This document shows, one piece after another, positions 42,851-51,332 of a stretch of DNA of 64,000 nucleotides. This DNA is from Cohnella sp. SGD-V74 (GTDB lineage Bacteria; Bacillota; Bacilli; Paenibacillales; Paenibacillaceae). Numbering within the stretch: the stretch's first letter is position 1; the number at the start of each line of letters is the position of its first letter. The notes beneath the pieces were generated by a model. That model saw nothing but the letters and a program-made list of their open reading frames with translations. It was not told the DNA's origin and made no database searches. A program made the translations under genes and the position numbers. The stretch is taken from positions 62,001 to 126,000 of the forward strand of contig NZ_PVYW01000012.1 in the NCBI RefSeq assembly GCF_003001675.1, read 5' to 3'.

Positions 42851-44820
42851 TCGGATTAAGCTCGGCGCAGCCCTGGACGCCCGACGAATGGGAGGCCGCT
42901 CTGACGGTATGGGAGAACGCCTCGATCGCCGTTCTGGATATTCGCCATCGTCTCATAGAGCCGGGTGAAGCCATTCGAGATTACTCGCTTCCGGCCCATG
43001 CCCTGATCGTCGCGTTGAACGGTCCGTGCTCTGTATCTCTGGGTCATGACGCTTATTTAATGGAACGCTTCGCCGTGCTCCATGCTCCCAAAGGTATGCC
43101 CCTGACGATCGAGCCGATGGAAGGATGGCTGGACTTCTATCTGATCTTATACAAGGCCACGTTAAATTCCGCTTGCCTCCCGGAAAATCGCTCGTTCGAC
43201 GGCTACAAGCCGCTGCAGCGCCCCTGCGCCATCAACGTGGCCAATCCGCTGCACTACATCCATTGCTGCAGCAGCATGCACGACTGCTGGCAGCGGCCTC
43301 ACGCCCGCCGCAAGCTGCACGCCTTGACCGGATTTTATCAACTCGTTAGAGAAATCGGCCTCGATCTGGAGCAGGACCGTTTGGCGGCGCTGCCGCCGGA
43401 CTATGTTCGGATGACCCAGACCTACATGGAGCAAAATTATCATCTGCCTCTGACCGTGCAGGGACTTGCGGAAGCGCTCGGCATCAGCGCGAGCCAATTG
43501 AACCGGCTGTTCAAGCAGCGATGCGGCGCGGGACCGCAGGAATATTTGAAGGAGGTGCGCCTGCAGGCGGCCAGACAGTACTTGCAATTGTATCCGGCCA
43601 GCCTGAAGGAGGTCGCCCATGCTACCGGCATCTGCGACGAGTTTTATCTCAGCCGTCTGATCAGGAGCCGCTTCGGCATGACCGCCGAGCAGCTCAGGAA
43701 GAAATCCACAAACGGCATGCGCGATTTCTTCATGGAGCAAACGGACCAAGCCCCCTATACTGTTACTAGATTCGATAATGAGAATCATTTTCATAACAGA
43801 GGGGAAACCATCATGCTGAAAAAACTGCAACACAAGATGCTGCTTACCGCCGCCGTCAGTTTCATGCTCGTCTCGTCCGCCTGTGGATCTGCCAACAATG
43901 CCAGCAGCGCCGGTAACGCCGCCCTGGCCAGCCCGGCGGCATCCGGCGCTTCCCATAGTCCGTCCGCCGCGGCTTCCGAAACACCCGATGCCAACGCTAC
44001 GCGCACGGTGAACACCGAGAAGGGGGAAGTCGAAATTCCGTTCAATCCCAAGCGCATTATCGTGCCGTTCGTTCAAGGGGATTTGATGGCGCTGGGCATC
44101 AAACCGGTCGGCACCTCCTTTAACGACGACGCTGTATTCGAAGAGGAGATGGGGGACACTTCGATCGGCATTCCATGGGAGCTGGATCTGGAAGCCGTCA
44201 TGGCGCTGGAACCGGATTTGATCATCTACGCTAATCCGGATGAGTACGAGAAGCTGAAGCTGATCGCGCCGACGGTCATCATTTCCGATTTGTACAGCAT
44301 GGAGTCGCTGCAGAGACTGCAGCTGCTGGGCGATCTGGTCAACCGCAAGGACAAGGCCGAGGAGCTGGTGAAGCAATTCAAGGAGAAGGTGGCCGACAGC
44401 AAAGCCAAGCTGGAGCAGGCCGGTCTGCTGGAGAATACCGTATCGTTGTTCGAATGGAAGGAAGCCGGCACCGTGAGCGTGTTCGGCAATAAATACGGGC
44501 GGGGCGGAGAACTGCTGTACAGTTATTTGGGTATGAAGGCGCCGCAGCGCATTCAGGAAGAAATTATCGATCATCCGGACGATCCGCGATTGTTGGTGCT
44601 GTCGATGGAGGTTGTGGCGGAATACCAAGGGGATTTTATTTTCTCCGATGAACTGGTCGTTAATTTGGAAGGCAATCCCGTCTGGGAAAGTCTGACCGCG
44701 GTCAAGGAAGGTCGGTTGATCCAGACCAGCAGCGGCATGTTCTGGTTCAACGACATCCTCTCCATGAACGCGCAGCTGGATTTCATTACGACCCGCCTGC
44801 TCGAAGCGGCCGGGCGCTGA
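42847..44820 (+). CDS. AraC-family regulator reading through into an iron-siderophore-binding lipoprotein (single 657-codon frame)
   Basis: Residues 1-165 form an AraC effector domain. Residues about 185-300 are an AraC/XylS DNA-binding domain (LTVQGLAEALGISASQLNRLFKQ, SLKEVAHATGICDEFYLSRLIRSRFG). Instead of stopping, the frame continues through DNENHF (encoded by a Fur box) into a complete lipoprotein precursor starting at codon 323. B. subtilis Btr/YbbB is a known AraC-binding-protein fusion, but lacks an internal signal peptide. Here the second half keeps its own ribosome site, start and signal, so the frame is either a fresh gene fusion, a lost stop codon, or simply an AraC gene with a read-through tail. 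Role: siderophore-responsive activation of uptake. Confidence 0.7.
   Translation: MIGLSSAQPWTPDEWEAALTVWENASIAVLDIRHRLIEPGEAIRDYSLPAHALIVALNGPCSVSLGHDAYLMERFAVLHAPKGMPLTIEPMEGWLDFYLILYKATLNSACLPENRSFDGYKPLQRPCAINVANPLHYIHCCSSMHDCWQRPHARRKLHALTGFYQLVREIGLDLEQDRLAALPPDYVRMTQTYMEQNYHLPLTVQGLAEALGISASQLNRLFKQRCGAGPQEYLKEVRLQAARQYLQLYPASLKEVAHATGICDEFYLSRLIRSRFGMTAEQLRKKSTNGMRDFFMEQTDQAPYTVTRFDNENHFHNRGETIMLKKLQHKMLLTAAVSFMLVSSACGSANNASSAGNAALASPAASGASHSPSAAASETPDANATRTVNTEKGEVEIPFNPKRIIVPFVQGDLMALGIKPVGTSFNDDAVFEEEMGDTSIGIPWELDLEAVMALEPDLIIYANPDEYEKLKLIAPTVIISDLYSMESLQRLQLLGDLVNRKDKAEELVKQFKEKVADSKAKLEQAGLLENTVSLFEWKEAGTVSVFGNKYGRGGELLYSYLGMKAPQRIQEEIIDHPDDPRLLVLSMEVVAEYQGDFIFSDELVVNLEGNPVWESLTAVKEGRLIQTSSGMFWFNDILSMNAQLDFITTRLLEAAGR
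43774..43792 (+). promoter_or_regulatory. Internal Fur box before the lipoprotein start
   Basis: GATAATGAGAATCATTTTC matches the 19-base Fur consensus GATAATGATAATCATTATC at 17 of 19 positions. It lies inside the open frame, 21 bases before the lipoprotein ATG, and a TATACT sits at 43756. Confidence 0.85.
43813..44820 (+). CDS. Iron-siderophore ABC transporter substrate-binding lipoprotein (FeuA/FhuD-like)
   Basis: The 335-residue product begins at ATG 43813 behind AGAGGGGA. A signal peptide ends at FMLVSSAC; the residue three before the cysteine is Ser, slightly off the usual lipobox. A Ser/Ala linker is followed by a class III binding-protein fold: EIPFNPKRIIVPFVQGDLMALG, DLEAVMALEPDLIIYANP, FEWKEAGTVSVFGNKYGRGG, NPVWESLTAVKEGRL. 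It would bind ferric siderophore at the membrane for the two permeases downstream. It shares its frame with the upstream AraC gene. Confidence 0.85.
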   Translation: MLKKLQHKMLLTAAVSFMLVSSACGSANNASSAGNAALASPAASGASHSPSAAASETPDANATRTVNTEKGEVEIPFNPKRIIVPFVQGDLMALGIKPVGTSFNDDAVFEEEMGDTSIGIPWELDLEAVMALEPDLIIYANPDEYEKLKLIAPTVIISDLYSMESLQRLQLLGDLVNRKDKAEELVKQFKEKVADSKAKLEQAGLLENTVSLFEWKEAGTVSVFGNKYGRGGELLYSYLGMKAPQRIQEEIIDHPDDPRLLVLSMEVVAEYQGDFIFSDELVVNLEGNPVWESLTAVKEGRLIQTSSGMFWFNDILSMNAQLDFITTRLLEAAGR

Positions 44821-44833
44821 TGGGGAACAGTCT

Positions 44834-45865
44834 ATGACGCAGCCGCAGCATTCGGCCGGACGCTCGCAAGGCGGCCGGCTTTTCCCTTTGTACATGACGG
44901 CCGGCGCGCTTATGCTGCTGGCTGCCGCAGCCGCCTCCGTGTCGTTCGGGGCAGCCGATATGAGCCTGGCCACCGCATGGGGCGCCGTATTTGGCTTTAA
45001 CCCCGACATCAGCGAGCATCAGGTGATCCGGGCGCTTCGGCTTCCGCGAACGTTGGCGGGAATCGTAGTCGGAGCCAGCCTTGCGGTATGCGGGGCGGTG
45101 ATGCAAGGAACGACCCGCAATCCTCTGGCGGATTCGGGATTGATGGGCATCAGCTCGGGAGCGGCATGCGGCATCGCCGTAAGCCTCGCTCTTGTACCCG
45201 GGGGACCGTATCTCACGCAGATGATGTTCTCGTGCATCGGAGCCGCCTTGGCAACGTCCTTGACTTACCTGTTCGCCTCCGCCGGAGGACGCGGCATGAC
45301 GCCGCAGCGGCTGGTGTTGGCCGGACTGTCGATCTCCATGCTGTTCGGGGCGCTGACGTCGGCGATCGCGATCAAATACCGGATCGGCAAGGAAATGATT
45401 CATTGGACGTCCGGTTCCACCGCCAGCATCAGCTGGATCGAACTGGCCGTCGCGATGCCTTTGTTCGCGCTTGGAATCGGGACGGCTCTCGCCATCTCCC
45501 GTTCCGTCACTTTGCTCAGCATGGGAGACGACGTCGCTTCCGGGCTCGGCCTGCAGGCGCGGCGCATCCGGCTGATTGCCACGCTGGCCGTCCTGGCACT
45601 GACCGGATTGGCCGTCGTCATCGTTGGGCCAATCGGCTTCGTCGGCTTGATCATTCCGCATCTGGCGCGCTTCCTGGTTGGGGCCGATTACCGCTATATC
45701 ATTCCGATGTCCGCGATTTACGGAGCCGGCTTCCTCGTTCTGGCTGATCTGTTCGGACGGCTGTACAATCGCCCGCACGAGACGCCGCTCGGCTTCATTT
45801 TCGCCGTCATCGGTGTACCGTGCTTCCTATATATTGCCCGCAAGATCAGGAGGGAAACGCAATGA
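44834..45865 (+). CDS. FecCD-type iron-siderophore permease 1
   Basis: The 343-residue protein has eight to ten hydrophobic helices and the FecCD signatures IRALRLPRTLAGIVVGASLAV, MQGTTRNPLADSGLMGISSGA and GFVGLIIPHLARFLVG. It follows the lipoprotein stop by 13 bases and overlaps the next permease as ATGA. It forms a heterodimer with permease 2. Confidence 0.9.
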   Translation: MTQPQHSAGRSQGGRLFPLYMTAGALMLLAAAAASVSFGAADMSLATAWGAVFGFNPDISEHQVIRALRLPRTLAGIVVGASLAVCGAVMQGTTRNPLADSGLMGISSGAACGIAVSLALVPGGPYLTQMMFSCIGAALATSLTYLFASAGGRGMTPQRLVLAGLSISMLFGALTSAIAIKYRIGKEMIHWTSGSTASISWIELAVAMPLFALGIGTALAISRSVTLLSMGDDVASGLGLQARRIRLIATLAVLALTGLAVVIVGPIGFVGLIIPHLARFLVGADYRYIIPMSAIYGAGFLVLADLFGRLYNRPHETPLGFIFAVIGVPCFLYIARKIRRETQ

Positions 45866-46866
45866 AGGTGAAGCAAGCGCGCGGGTGGAGCGTTACGTTG
45901 GCATTCGCCGTCCTGTTGTTTCTGCTCGTGCTCGTCAGTCTGAATACCGGCAAGATGAGCCTGAGGCTCGGAGAGATCATGGAGGTTTTCCTGGGGGCAG
46001 CAAGCGAGCGCAACGAAACGATCGTCTATCAATTCCGCATGCCCCGCATCGTGCTGGCCGCTCTTGTCGGCTTCGGAATGGGAGGCGCCGGAGTTGTGCT
46101 GCAAACCCTGCTTCGCAATGACATGGCCAGCCCCGGCACGCTCGGAATCAGCGCCGGAGCCGGACTGTTCGTCATGCTGGTCATTGCCGGGTTTCAGATA
46201 ACAGCGCTTCCGAGCCGTTATCTGCTTCCCGTCCTGGCTTTCGTCGGCGGCATCACTTCGGCCGTTCTGATTTTCCTGCTAGCCTACCGCCATCATGCCG
46301 AAGTGTCTCCCACCGGGCTGATTCTGACCGGGGTGGCCGTAGGCACCGGCTACGGCGCGTTGACGCTGATGATCACCCTCAAGCTGGACGACAATCAGAT
46401 GGAATTCGCCCAGCGATGGAACGCGGGCAGCCTGTGGGGGGACGACTGGAACTATATCGGCATTATGCTGCCTCTGGTCGCGGGCATCTGGCTGTATCTG
46501 TACAGCCGGTATCGGATTCTGGATCTGTTCGCGCTCGGTCAATTGCTGGCCAAAGGATTGGGCGTGCGCATCCGTTACCAGTTCGTCTCGCTGGCGCTGG
46601 CCGCGGTCGCTCTGTCCTCGGTCAGCGTGGCGTTCGGCGGCAGCTTCTTCTTCGTCGGATTGATCGCCCCGCACATTGCGCGCCGGCTGTGCGGAGGCAA
46701 CCACGCTTGGCTTCTGCCAGCCTCGTCGCTGGCGGGAGCGCTGCTCGTGCTGGCCGCGGATACGCTGGTCCGCTCCTCGATCGCCATCGTCGGCATTCCG
46801 ACAGGAATCGTCATTACGCTGATCAGCGCGCCTTATTTTTTGTATTTGTTGGCCCGAATAAAATAA
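45862..46866 (+). CDS. FecCD-type iron-siderophore permease 2
   Basis: The 334-residue protein starts at ATG 45862, overlapping the previous stop; AGGAGGGAAA precedes it. It has FecCD motifs FRMPRIVLAALVGFGMGGAGV, LRNDMASPGTLGISAGAG and FFVGLIAPHIARRLCGG. No ATPase gene follows, so the pair must use an ATPase encoded elsewhere, as B. subtilis Feu uses YusV. Confidence 0.9.
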   Translation: MKVKQARGWSVTLAFAVLLFLLVLVSLNTGKMSLRLGEIMEVFLGAASERNETIVYQFRMPRIVLAALVGFGMGGAGVVLQTLLRNDMASPGTLGISAGAGLFVMLVIAGFQITALPSRYLLPVLAFVGGITSAVLIFLLAYRHHAEVSPTGLILTGVAVGTGYGALTLMITLKLDDNQMEFAQRWNAGSLWGDDWNYIGIMLPLVAGIWLYLYSRYRILDLFALGQLLAKGLGVRIRYQFVSLALAAVALSSVSVAFGGSFFFVGLIAPHIARRLCGGNHAWLLPASSLAGALLVLAADTLVRSSIAIVGIPTGIVITLISAPYFLYLLARIK

Positions 46867-46953
46867 ATCGCCTGCTGCGGCCTGATCGCCGCAGACGTTT
46901 TGAGCAAAACACGAACATTAATAATAATTCTCAATGAAAGCGTTCGTCTTTGT

Positions 46954-46983
46954 TTGACAGTTCCCCCTGCTCTGGGGTACACT
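46954..46983 (+). promoter_or_regulatory. Promoter of the purine operon
   Basis: TTGACA and TACACT are separated by 18 bases. A hairpin (CTTGCCT/AGGCAAG, 47008-47027) lies between the start site and the riboswitch. No clear PurR box pair is seen by eye. Confidence 0.7.
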
Positions 46984-47032
46984 TAGAAGCGTCAAGAAGC
47001 GAAATGACTTGCCTGTTACAAGGCAAGACGCC

Positions 47033-47102
47033 AAGCGCGTATATGTCGGGGATCGGCCCGAACGTCTCTACCCGGAAACCCTAATTTCCGGACTACGCGG
47101 CA
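47033..47102 (+). ncRNA. Guanine (purine) riboswitch aptamer of the pur operon
   Basis: P1 is CGCGTA (47036) paired with TACGCG (47094). P2 is GTCGGG/CCCGAAC around GATCGG, J2/3 is GTCTCTACC, and P3 is CCGGAAA/TTTCCGG. The specificity base in GGACTACG is C, the guanine type. A strong terminator is about 100 bases downstream. Confidence 0.9.
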
Positions 47103-47195
47103 ATCGCAGGCGGCATGAAATAGAAGCGCGGACCAAACGAGGTTCGGGCTTTGTCTTGTCGTCGCTGCGCGTTGTTGCGAAGAACGTAGAGAACG

Positions 47196-47242
47196 AAGGT
47201 CGATTGGGGAATACTGAGGGTATTCCTATCGATCTTTTTTTT
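47196..47242 (+). terminator. Riboswitch-controlled terminator before purE
   Basis: GGTCGATTGGGGAATAC pairs with GGTATTCCTATCGATC (few mismatches, short loop), followed by eight T. The 190-base stretch before it holds only the aptamer and antiterminator region. Confidence 0.85.
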
Positions 47243-47290
47243 CATTTCGGGTGGAAAAAGAACAGAACGCAACCGGGGAAGGGTGGAATC

Positions 47291-47779
47291 ATGTCGTCAC
47301 TTGTCGGCGTCATCATGGGCAGCACGTCGGATTGGGAAACGATGAAGAAAGCGTGCGAGATTCTTGAGGAGTTGAACATTCCCTACGAGAAAAAAGTCGT
47401 CTCCGCGCATCGGACGCCGGACTTGATGTTCGAATATGCGGAATCCGCGGTATCCCGCGGCTTGAAAGTGATTATCGCCGGCGCCGGAGGCGCCGCTCAT
47501 CTGCCGGGCATGGTCGCAGCGAAGACCGTCCTGCCCGTTATCGGAGTGCCCGTTCAATCGAAAGCGTTGAACGGGCTGGACTCGTTGCTCTCCATCGTGC
47601 AAATGCCGGGAGGCATTCCGGTGGCGACGGTGGCGATCGGCGCGGCAGGCGCGACGAATGCGGGCTTGCTCGCGGCGCAGATTGTCGGCGCGTTCGATCC
47701 GGACGTGCAGGCTCGCGTAGCCGCAAGGCGCGATCGCATTACGCGCGACGTGCTGGACAACGCGGAGCTGCCTTCATGA
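47291..47779 (+). CDS. purE: N5-carboxyaminoimidazole ribonucleotide mutase
   Basis: The 162-residue class I PurE converts N5-CAIR to CAIR. The start at ATG 47291 (SSLVGVIMGSTSDWETMKKAC) follows the AGGGTGG site; the upstream open frame is riboswitch leader. Key motifs are IMGSTSDW, VSAHRTPD and the GAGGAAHLPGM loop. It overlaps purK as ATGA. Confidence 0.95.
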   Translation: MSSLVGVIMGSTSDWETMKKACEILEELNIPYEKKVVSAHRTPDLMFEYAESAVSRGLKVIIAGAGGAAHLPGMVAAKTVLPVIGVPVQSKALNGLDSLLSIVQMPGGIPVATVAIGAAGATNAGLLAAQIVGAFDPDVQARVAARRDRITRDVLDNAELPS

Positions 47780-49107
47780 GCGGAGGGGATAACGTGAACA
47801 AGCTCGTCAATTTGTTCGACGGAGAGGGCATGGCGTGCGACGAGTTCGGCTGCGCTGTTCCGGAGACGGCGAGCGGGAGCGCCGGCGCGGCCAGCGAAAC
47901 CCTCGAGCGCGGCAGTACGCTGAAAAGCGACAGTGTGGCCGGAGTGCCGGTCTCGTCCAAGCGGCAGATTGTGCCGGGATCGACGATCGGCGTCCTTGGC
48001 GGCGGCCAACTCGGCCGGATGCTGGCGCATGCCGGCGGCCGTCTCGGCTACCGGTTCGTGACGCTCGATCCGACGCCGGACAGCCCTTGCGGGCAGACGG
48101 CGGAGCAGATTACGGCGGCGTACGACGACCGGGGAGCGGCGCGGGAATTGGCGCAGCGCTCGGACGTCATCACGTACGAGTTCGAGAACGTGGACGCCGG
48201 AGTCGCCGAGATGCTGGAGCGCGAATCGTACGTGCCGCAGGGCAGCAAGCTGCTGTATACGACGCAGCATCGGCTGCGCGAGAAGCGGGCGGTCGAGGCG
48301 GCGGGGGCGCAGGTGGCGCCTTATGCCGAGATCGAGAGCCTGGACGGCTTGCGGGAAGCGGCCGAAAGGCTCGGACTTCCGGCGGTGCTGAAGACGGCTA
48401 CCGGCGGCTATGACGGCAAAGGCCAATGGGTGCTGCGGGGCGAGGAAGAGCTGGCTCCGGCTTGGGAAGAGGCGGCGCGGAGCGGTACGCAGCTCGTGCT
48501 GGAGAAATTTATCGTATTCGACAAGGAAATTTCCGTGATCGCGGCGAGAAGCCCTTCGGGAGAAGTGAAGACGTTCCCGCCCGCGGAAAACATCCACGTT
48601 CATAATATATTGCATCTATCGATCGTTCCGGCGAGAATTTCGGAGCAGGTTCGTTCCGAGGCCGAGAAGCTGGCCGTGTCGATCGCCGAGACGCTGGGCG
48701 TCGTCGGATTGATCGCCGTCGAGATGTTCCTAACGGCGGACGGCAAGCTGTACGTCAACGAGCTGGCGCCAAGGCCGCACAATTCCGGGCATTACACGAT
48801 GGAAGCGTGCCGTACGTCGCAGTTCGAGCAGCACGTCCGGGCGATCTGCGATCTGCCGCTCGGGGACCCGTCGCTGCTGACGCCGGTCGTCATGGCGAAC
48901 ATTCTCGGCGAGCATATGGAGCCGCTTCTGGCCTGGATGGGCGAGAAGGACCCGATTGCCGAGAAGCTGGGCGTAGAGGTCAAAGTTCATCTATACGGCA
49001 AAGCGGAAGCGAAACACAAGCGCAAGATGGGTCACCTGAACGTGCTCGCCCCGAACGTAGAGGCGGCGTTGGAATGGATATCCCAATCGAACATATGGAG
49101 GGTTTAA
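47776..49107 (+). CDS. purK: N5-carboxyaminoimidazole ribonucleotide synthase
   Basis: The ATP-grasp enzyme makes N5-CAIR from AIR, bicarbonate and ATP. The conserved part starts with TIGVLGGGQLGRMLA at about residue 69. ATP-grasp motifs include TATGGYDGKGQW, LEKFIVFDKEISVI and NELAPRPHNSGHYT. The first 65 residues are an extra low-similarity N-terminal segment. ATG 47776 overlaps purE. GTG 47794 has a stronger ribosome site (GGAGGGG, 5 bases) and could be the true start; both keep the extension. Confidence 0.92.
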   Translation: MSGGDNVNKLVNLFDGEGMACDEFGCAVPETASGSAGAASETLERGSTLKSDSVAGVPVSSKRQIVPGSTIGVLGGGQLGRMLAHAGGRLGYRFVTLDPTPDSPCGQTAEQITAAYDDRGAARELAQRSDVITYEFENVDAGVAEMLERESYVPQGSKLLYTTQHRLREKRAVEAAGAQVAPYAEIESLDGLREAAERLGLPAVLKTATGGYDGKGQWVLRGEEELAPAWEEAARSGTQLVLEKFIVFDKEISVIAARSPSGEVKTFPPAENIHVHNILHLSIVPARISEQVRSEAEKLAVSIAETLGVVGLIAVEMFLTADGKLYVNELAPRPHNSGHYTMEACRTSQFEQHVRAICDLPLGDPSLLTPVVMANILGEHMEPLLAWMGEKDPIAEKLGVEVKVHLYGKAEAKHKRKMGHLNVLAPNVEAALEWISQSNIWRV

Positions 49108-49113
49108 TCACAC

Positions 49114-50409
49114 ATGTTAGAACGTTATAGCCGTCCCGAGATGCGGGCGATCTGGACCGAACAGAACAAGTTCCAAGCCTGGCTGGAAGTAGAATTGTGC
49201 GCGTGCGAGGCATGGGCCGAGCTCGGACACATTCCGCGCGAAGACACGGTGGAGCTGCGCAAAAACGCGAAGTTCGACATCGACCGTATTTACGAGATCG
49301 AGCTGGAAACCCGCCACGATGTTATCGCCTTTACCCGCGCGGTATCCGAGAGTCTGGGAGCGGAGCGCAAATGGGTGCACTACGGCTTGACCTCGACGGA
49401 CGTCGTCGATACGGCGATAGGCTACCTGCTCCGTCAGGCGAACGAGATTTTGCGCAAAGATATCGAGAACTTCATCGCCATCCTTCGCGAACAGGCGATT
49501 AAATATAAGAACACGCCAATGATGGGCCGGACGCACGGCGTTCATGCGGAGCCGACGACGTTCGGGCTGAAGCTGGCGCTGTGGCACGAGGAAATGAAGC
49601 GCAATCTGGAGCGGTTCGAGCATGCGGCGGATGGCGTTCAATTCGGCAAAATGTCCGGAGCGGTCGGCACTTACGCCAACATCGATCCTTTCGTCGAGCA
49701 GTTCGTCTGCGACAAGCTCGGCATCAAGGCGGCTCCGATCTCGACGCAGACGCTTCAGCGCGACCGCCATGCGGAATACATGGCGGCGCTGGCGCTGATC
49801 GCGACGTCGATCGACAAGTTCGCGACGGAAATCCGCGGCTTGCAGAAGAGCGAGTTCCGCGAAGTCGAGGAGCCGTTCGGCAAAGGCCAGAAAGGCTCGT
49901 CCGCGATGCCGCACAAGCGCAACCCGATCGGCTGCGAGAACATGAGCGGCCTGTCCCGCGTCATTCGCGGCCATATGCTGACCGCCTATGAGAACGTGCC
50001 GCTGTGGCACGAACGTGACATCTCGCATTCCTCGGCGGAGCGCGTTATTCTGCCGGACGCGACGATGTTGCTGAACTACATGCTGAATCGCTTCGGCAAC
50101 ATCGTGAAGAACTTGACCGTATTCCCGGAAAATATGAAGCGCAACATGTCCCGCACGTACAACGTGCCGTTCTCCGGACGCGTCATGACGAAGCTGATCG
50201 ACAAGGGCTTCGCCCGCGAGCAGGCGTACGACACTGTGCAGCCGCGCGCGATGCAGGCATGGGAGGAGCAGCGCGATTTCCGCGACATCGTGGCGGCGAC
50301 GAAGGAGATTACCGACGTGCTGTCCGCGGAGGAAATTGCCGACTGCTTCGATCCGACGTGGCATCTGAAGCATGTGGAGACGATTTTCGACCGGTTAGGG
50401 TTGAAATAA
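49114..50409 (+). CDS. purB: Adenylosuccinate lyase
   Basis: The 431-residue fumarase-superfamily enzyme splits SAICAR and adenylosuccinate. It starts MLERYSRPEMRAIWTEQNKFQ like other Bacillus-type PurB. The superfamily signature GSSAMPHKRNPIGCENMSGL is present, as are GRTHGVHAEPTT and HYGLTSTDVVDTA. Confidence 0.95.
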   Translation: MLERYSRPEMRAIWTEQNKFQAWLEVELCACEAWAELGHIPREDTVELRKNAKFDIDRIYEIELETRHDVIAFTRAVSESLGAERKWVHYGLTSTDVVDTAIGYLLRQANEILRKDIENFIAILREQAIKYKNTPMMGRTHGVHAEPTTFGLKLALWHEEMKRNLERFEHAADGVQFGKMSGAVGTYANIDPFVEQFVCDKLGIKAAPISTQTLQRDRHAEYMAALALIATSIDKFATEIRGLQKSEFREVEEPFGKGQKGSSAMPHKRNPIGCENMSGLSRVIRGHMLTAYENVPLWHERDISHSSAERVILPDATMLLNYMLNRFGNIVKNLTVFPENMKRNMSRTYNVPFSGRVMTKLIDKGFAREQAYDTVQPRAMQAWEEQRDFRDIVAATKEITDVLSAEEIADCFDPTWHLKHVETIFDRLGLK

Positions 50410-50443
50410 TACGCGCGCTTGCAGGCGCCGCTAGGAGGCAGCA

Positions 50444-51325
50444 ATGACTACCCAAGCTTTGGCTACGGCCGAAGGGCTCGTGAACGCCCCGCTCATTCAC
50501 AAGGGCAAAGTCCGGGAGCTGTACGATCTCGGCGAGCACTTATTAATTGTAGTAACGGATCGCATCTCGGCGTTCGACTATGTGCTGGACCCTCCGGTTC
50601 CCGGAAAAGGCAGCGTCCTGAACGGGCTGAGCGCGCATTGGTTCGAGCAGACCGCGAGCTTTCAGCCGAACCATGTCGTTCATACGGACGTGGCGCTGCT
50701 GGGCGACATCGTGAAGGAGCCGGAGAAGCTGGCCGGACGCATCATGGTCAGCCGCAAGGCGAAGCGCGTCGATATCGAGTGCGTCGTGCGCGGCTATATT
50801 ACGGGCGGCGGATGGCGGCAGTATCAATCTTCGGGCGAAGTCAACGGGATTAAGCTGCCCGAAGGGCTGCACAAGAACTCGAAGCTGGAGCAGCCGATCT
50901 TCACGCCTGCTGGCAAAAACGACGTCGGCCACGACGAGGACATCCCGTTCGAGGAGATGGCTCGCCGCGTCGGCCAGGAGCTGTCGGAAGCGCTGCGCGA
51001 GCGCAGCCTCAAGCTGTACGAGTTCGGCCGTGACTATTGCGCCGCGCGGGGCATCATCCTCGCCGACTGCAAGTTTGAGTTCGGCCTGATCGACGGGGAG
51101 ATCATCCTCATCGACGAGCTGTTCACGCCGGACTCCTCGCGCTTCTGGGCGGAGGAGAACTACAAGCTCGACGTCGAGATCGACAGCATGGACAAGGAGC
51201 CGGTGCGCGCCTATCTGGCCGGATCGGATTGGGACAAGAACAGCCCGCCGCCATCGCTGCCCGCCGAAGTCGTCGAGGCGACGACGGCTCGCTACCGCGA
51301 CATCGCCCTCAGGCTTACGGAATAG
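50444..51325 (+). CDS. purC: SAICAR synthetase
   Basis: The 293-residue enzyme joins CAIR and aspartate. It has HKGKVRELYDLGEHLLIVVTD, SAFDYVLDPPVPGKGSVLN, VDIECVVRGYITGGGW and ADCKFEFGLIDGEIILIDELFTPDSSRFW. It is about 50 residues longer than B. subtilis PurC and closer in length to the actinobacterial/yeast type. A 50-bp repeat array follows instead of purS directly. Confidence 0.94.
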   Translation: MTTQALATAEGLVNAPLIHKGKVRELYDLGEHLLIVVTDRISAFDYVLDPPVPGKGSVLNGLSAHWFEQTASFQPNHVVHTDVALLGDIVKEPEKLAGRIMVSRKAKRVDIECVVRGYITGGGWRQYQSSGEVNGIKLPEGLHKNSKLEQPIFTPAGKNDVGHDEDIPFEEMARRVGQELSEALRERSLKLYEFGRDYCAARGIILADCKFEFGLIDGEIILIDELFTPDSSRFWAEENYKLDVEIDSMDKEPVRAYLAGSDWDKNSPPPSLPAEVVEATTARYRDIALRLTE

Positions 51326-51332
51326 GCGCTTG

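Noticed and set aside
42847..44820. Treating the AraC-lipoprotein frame as an ordinary Btr orthologue only
   Set aside because: Btr-type fusions do not carry an internal signal peptide, ribosome site and Fur box at the domain boundary, so both readings are kept.
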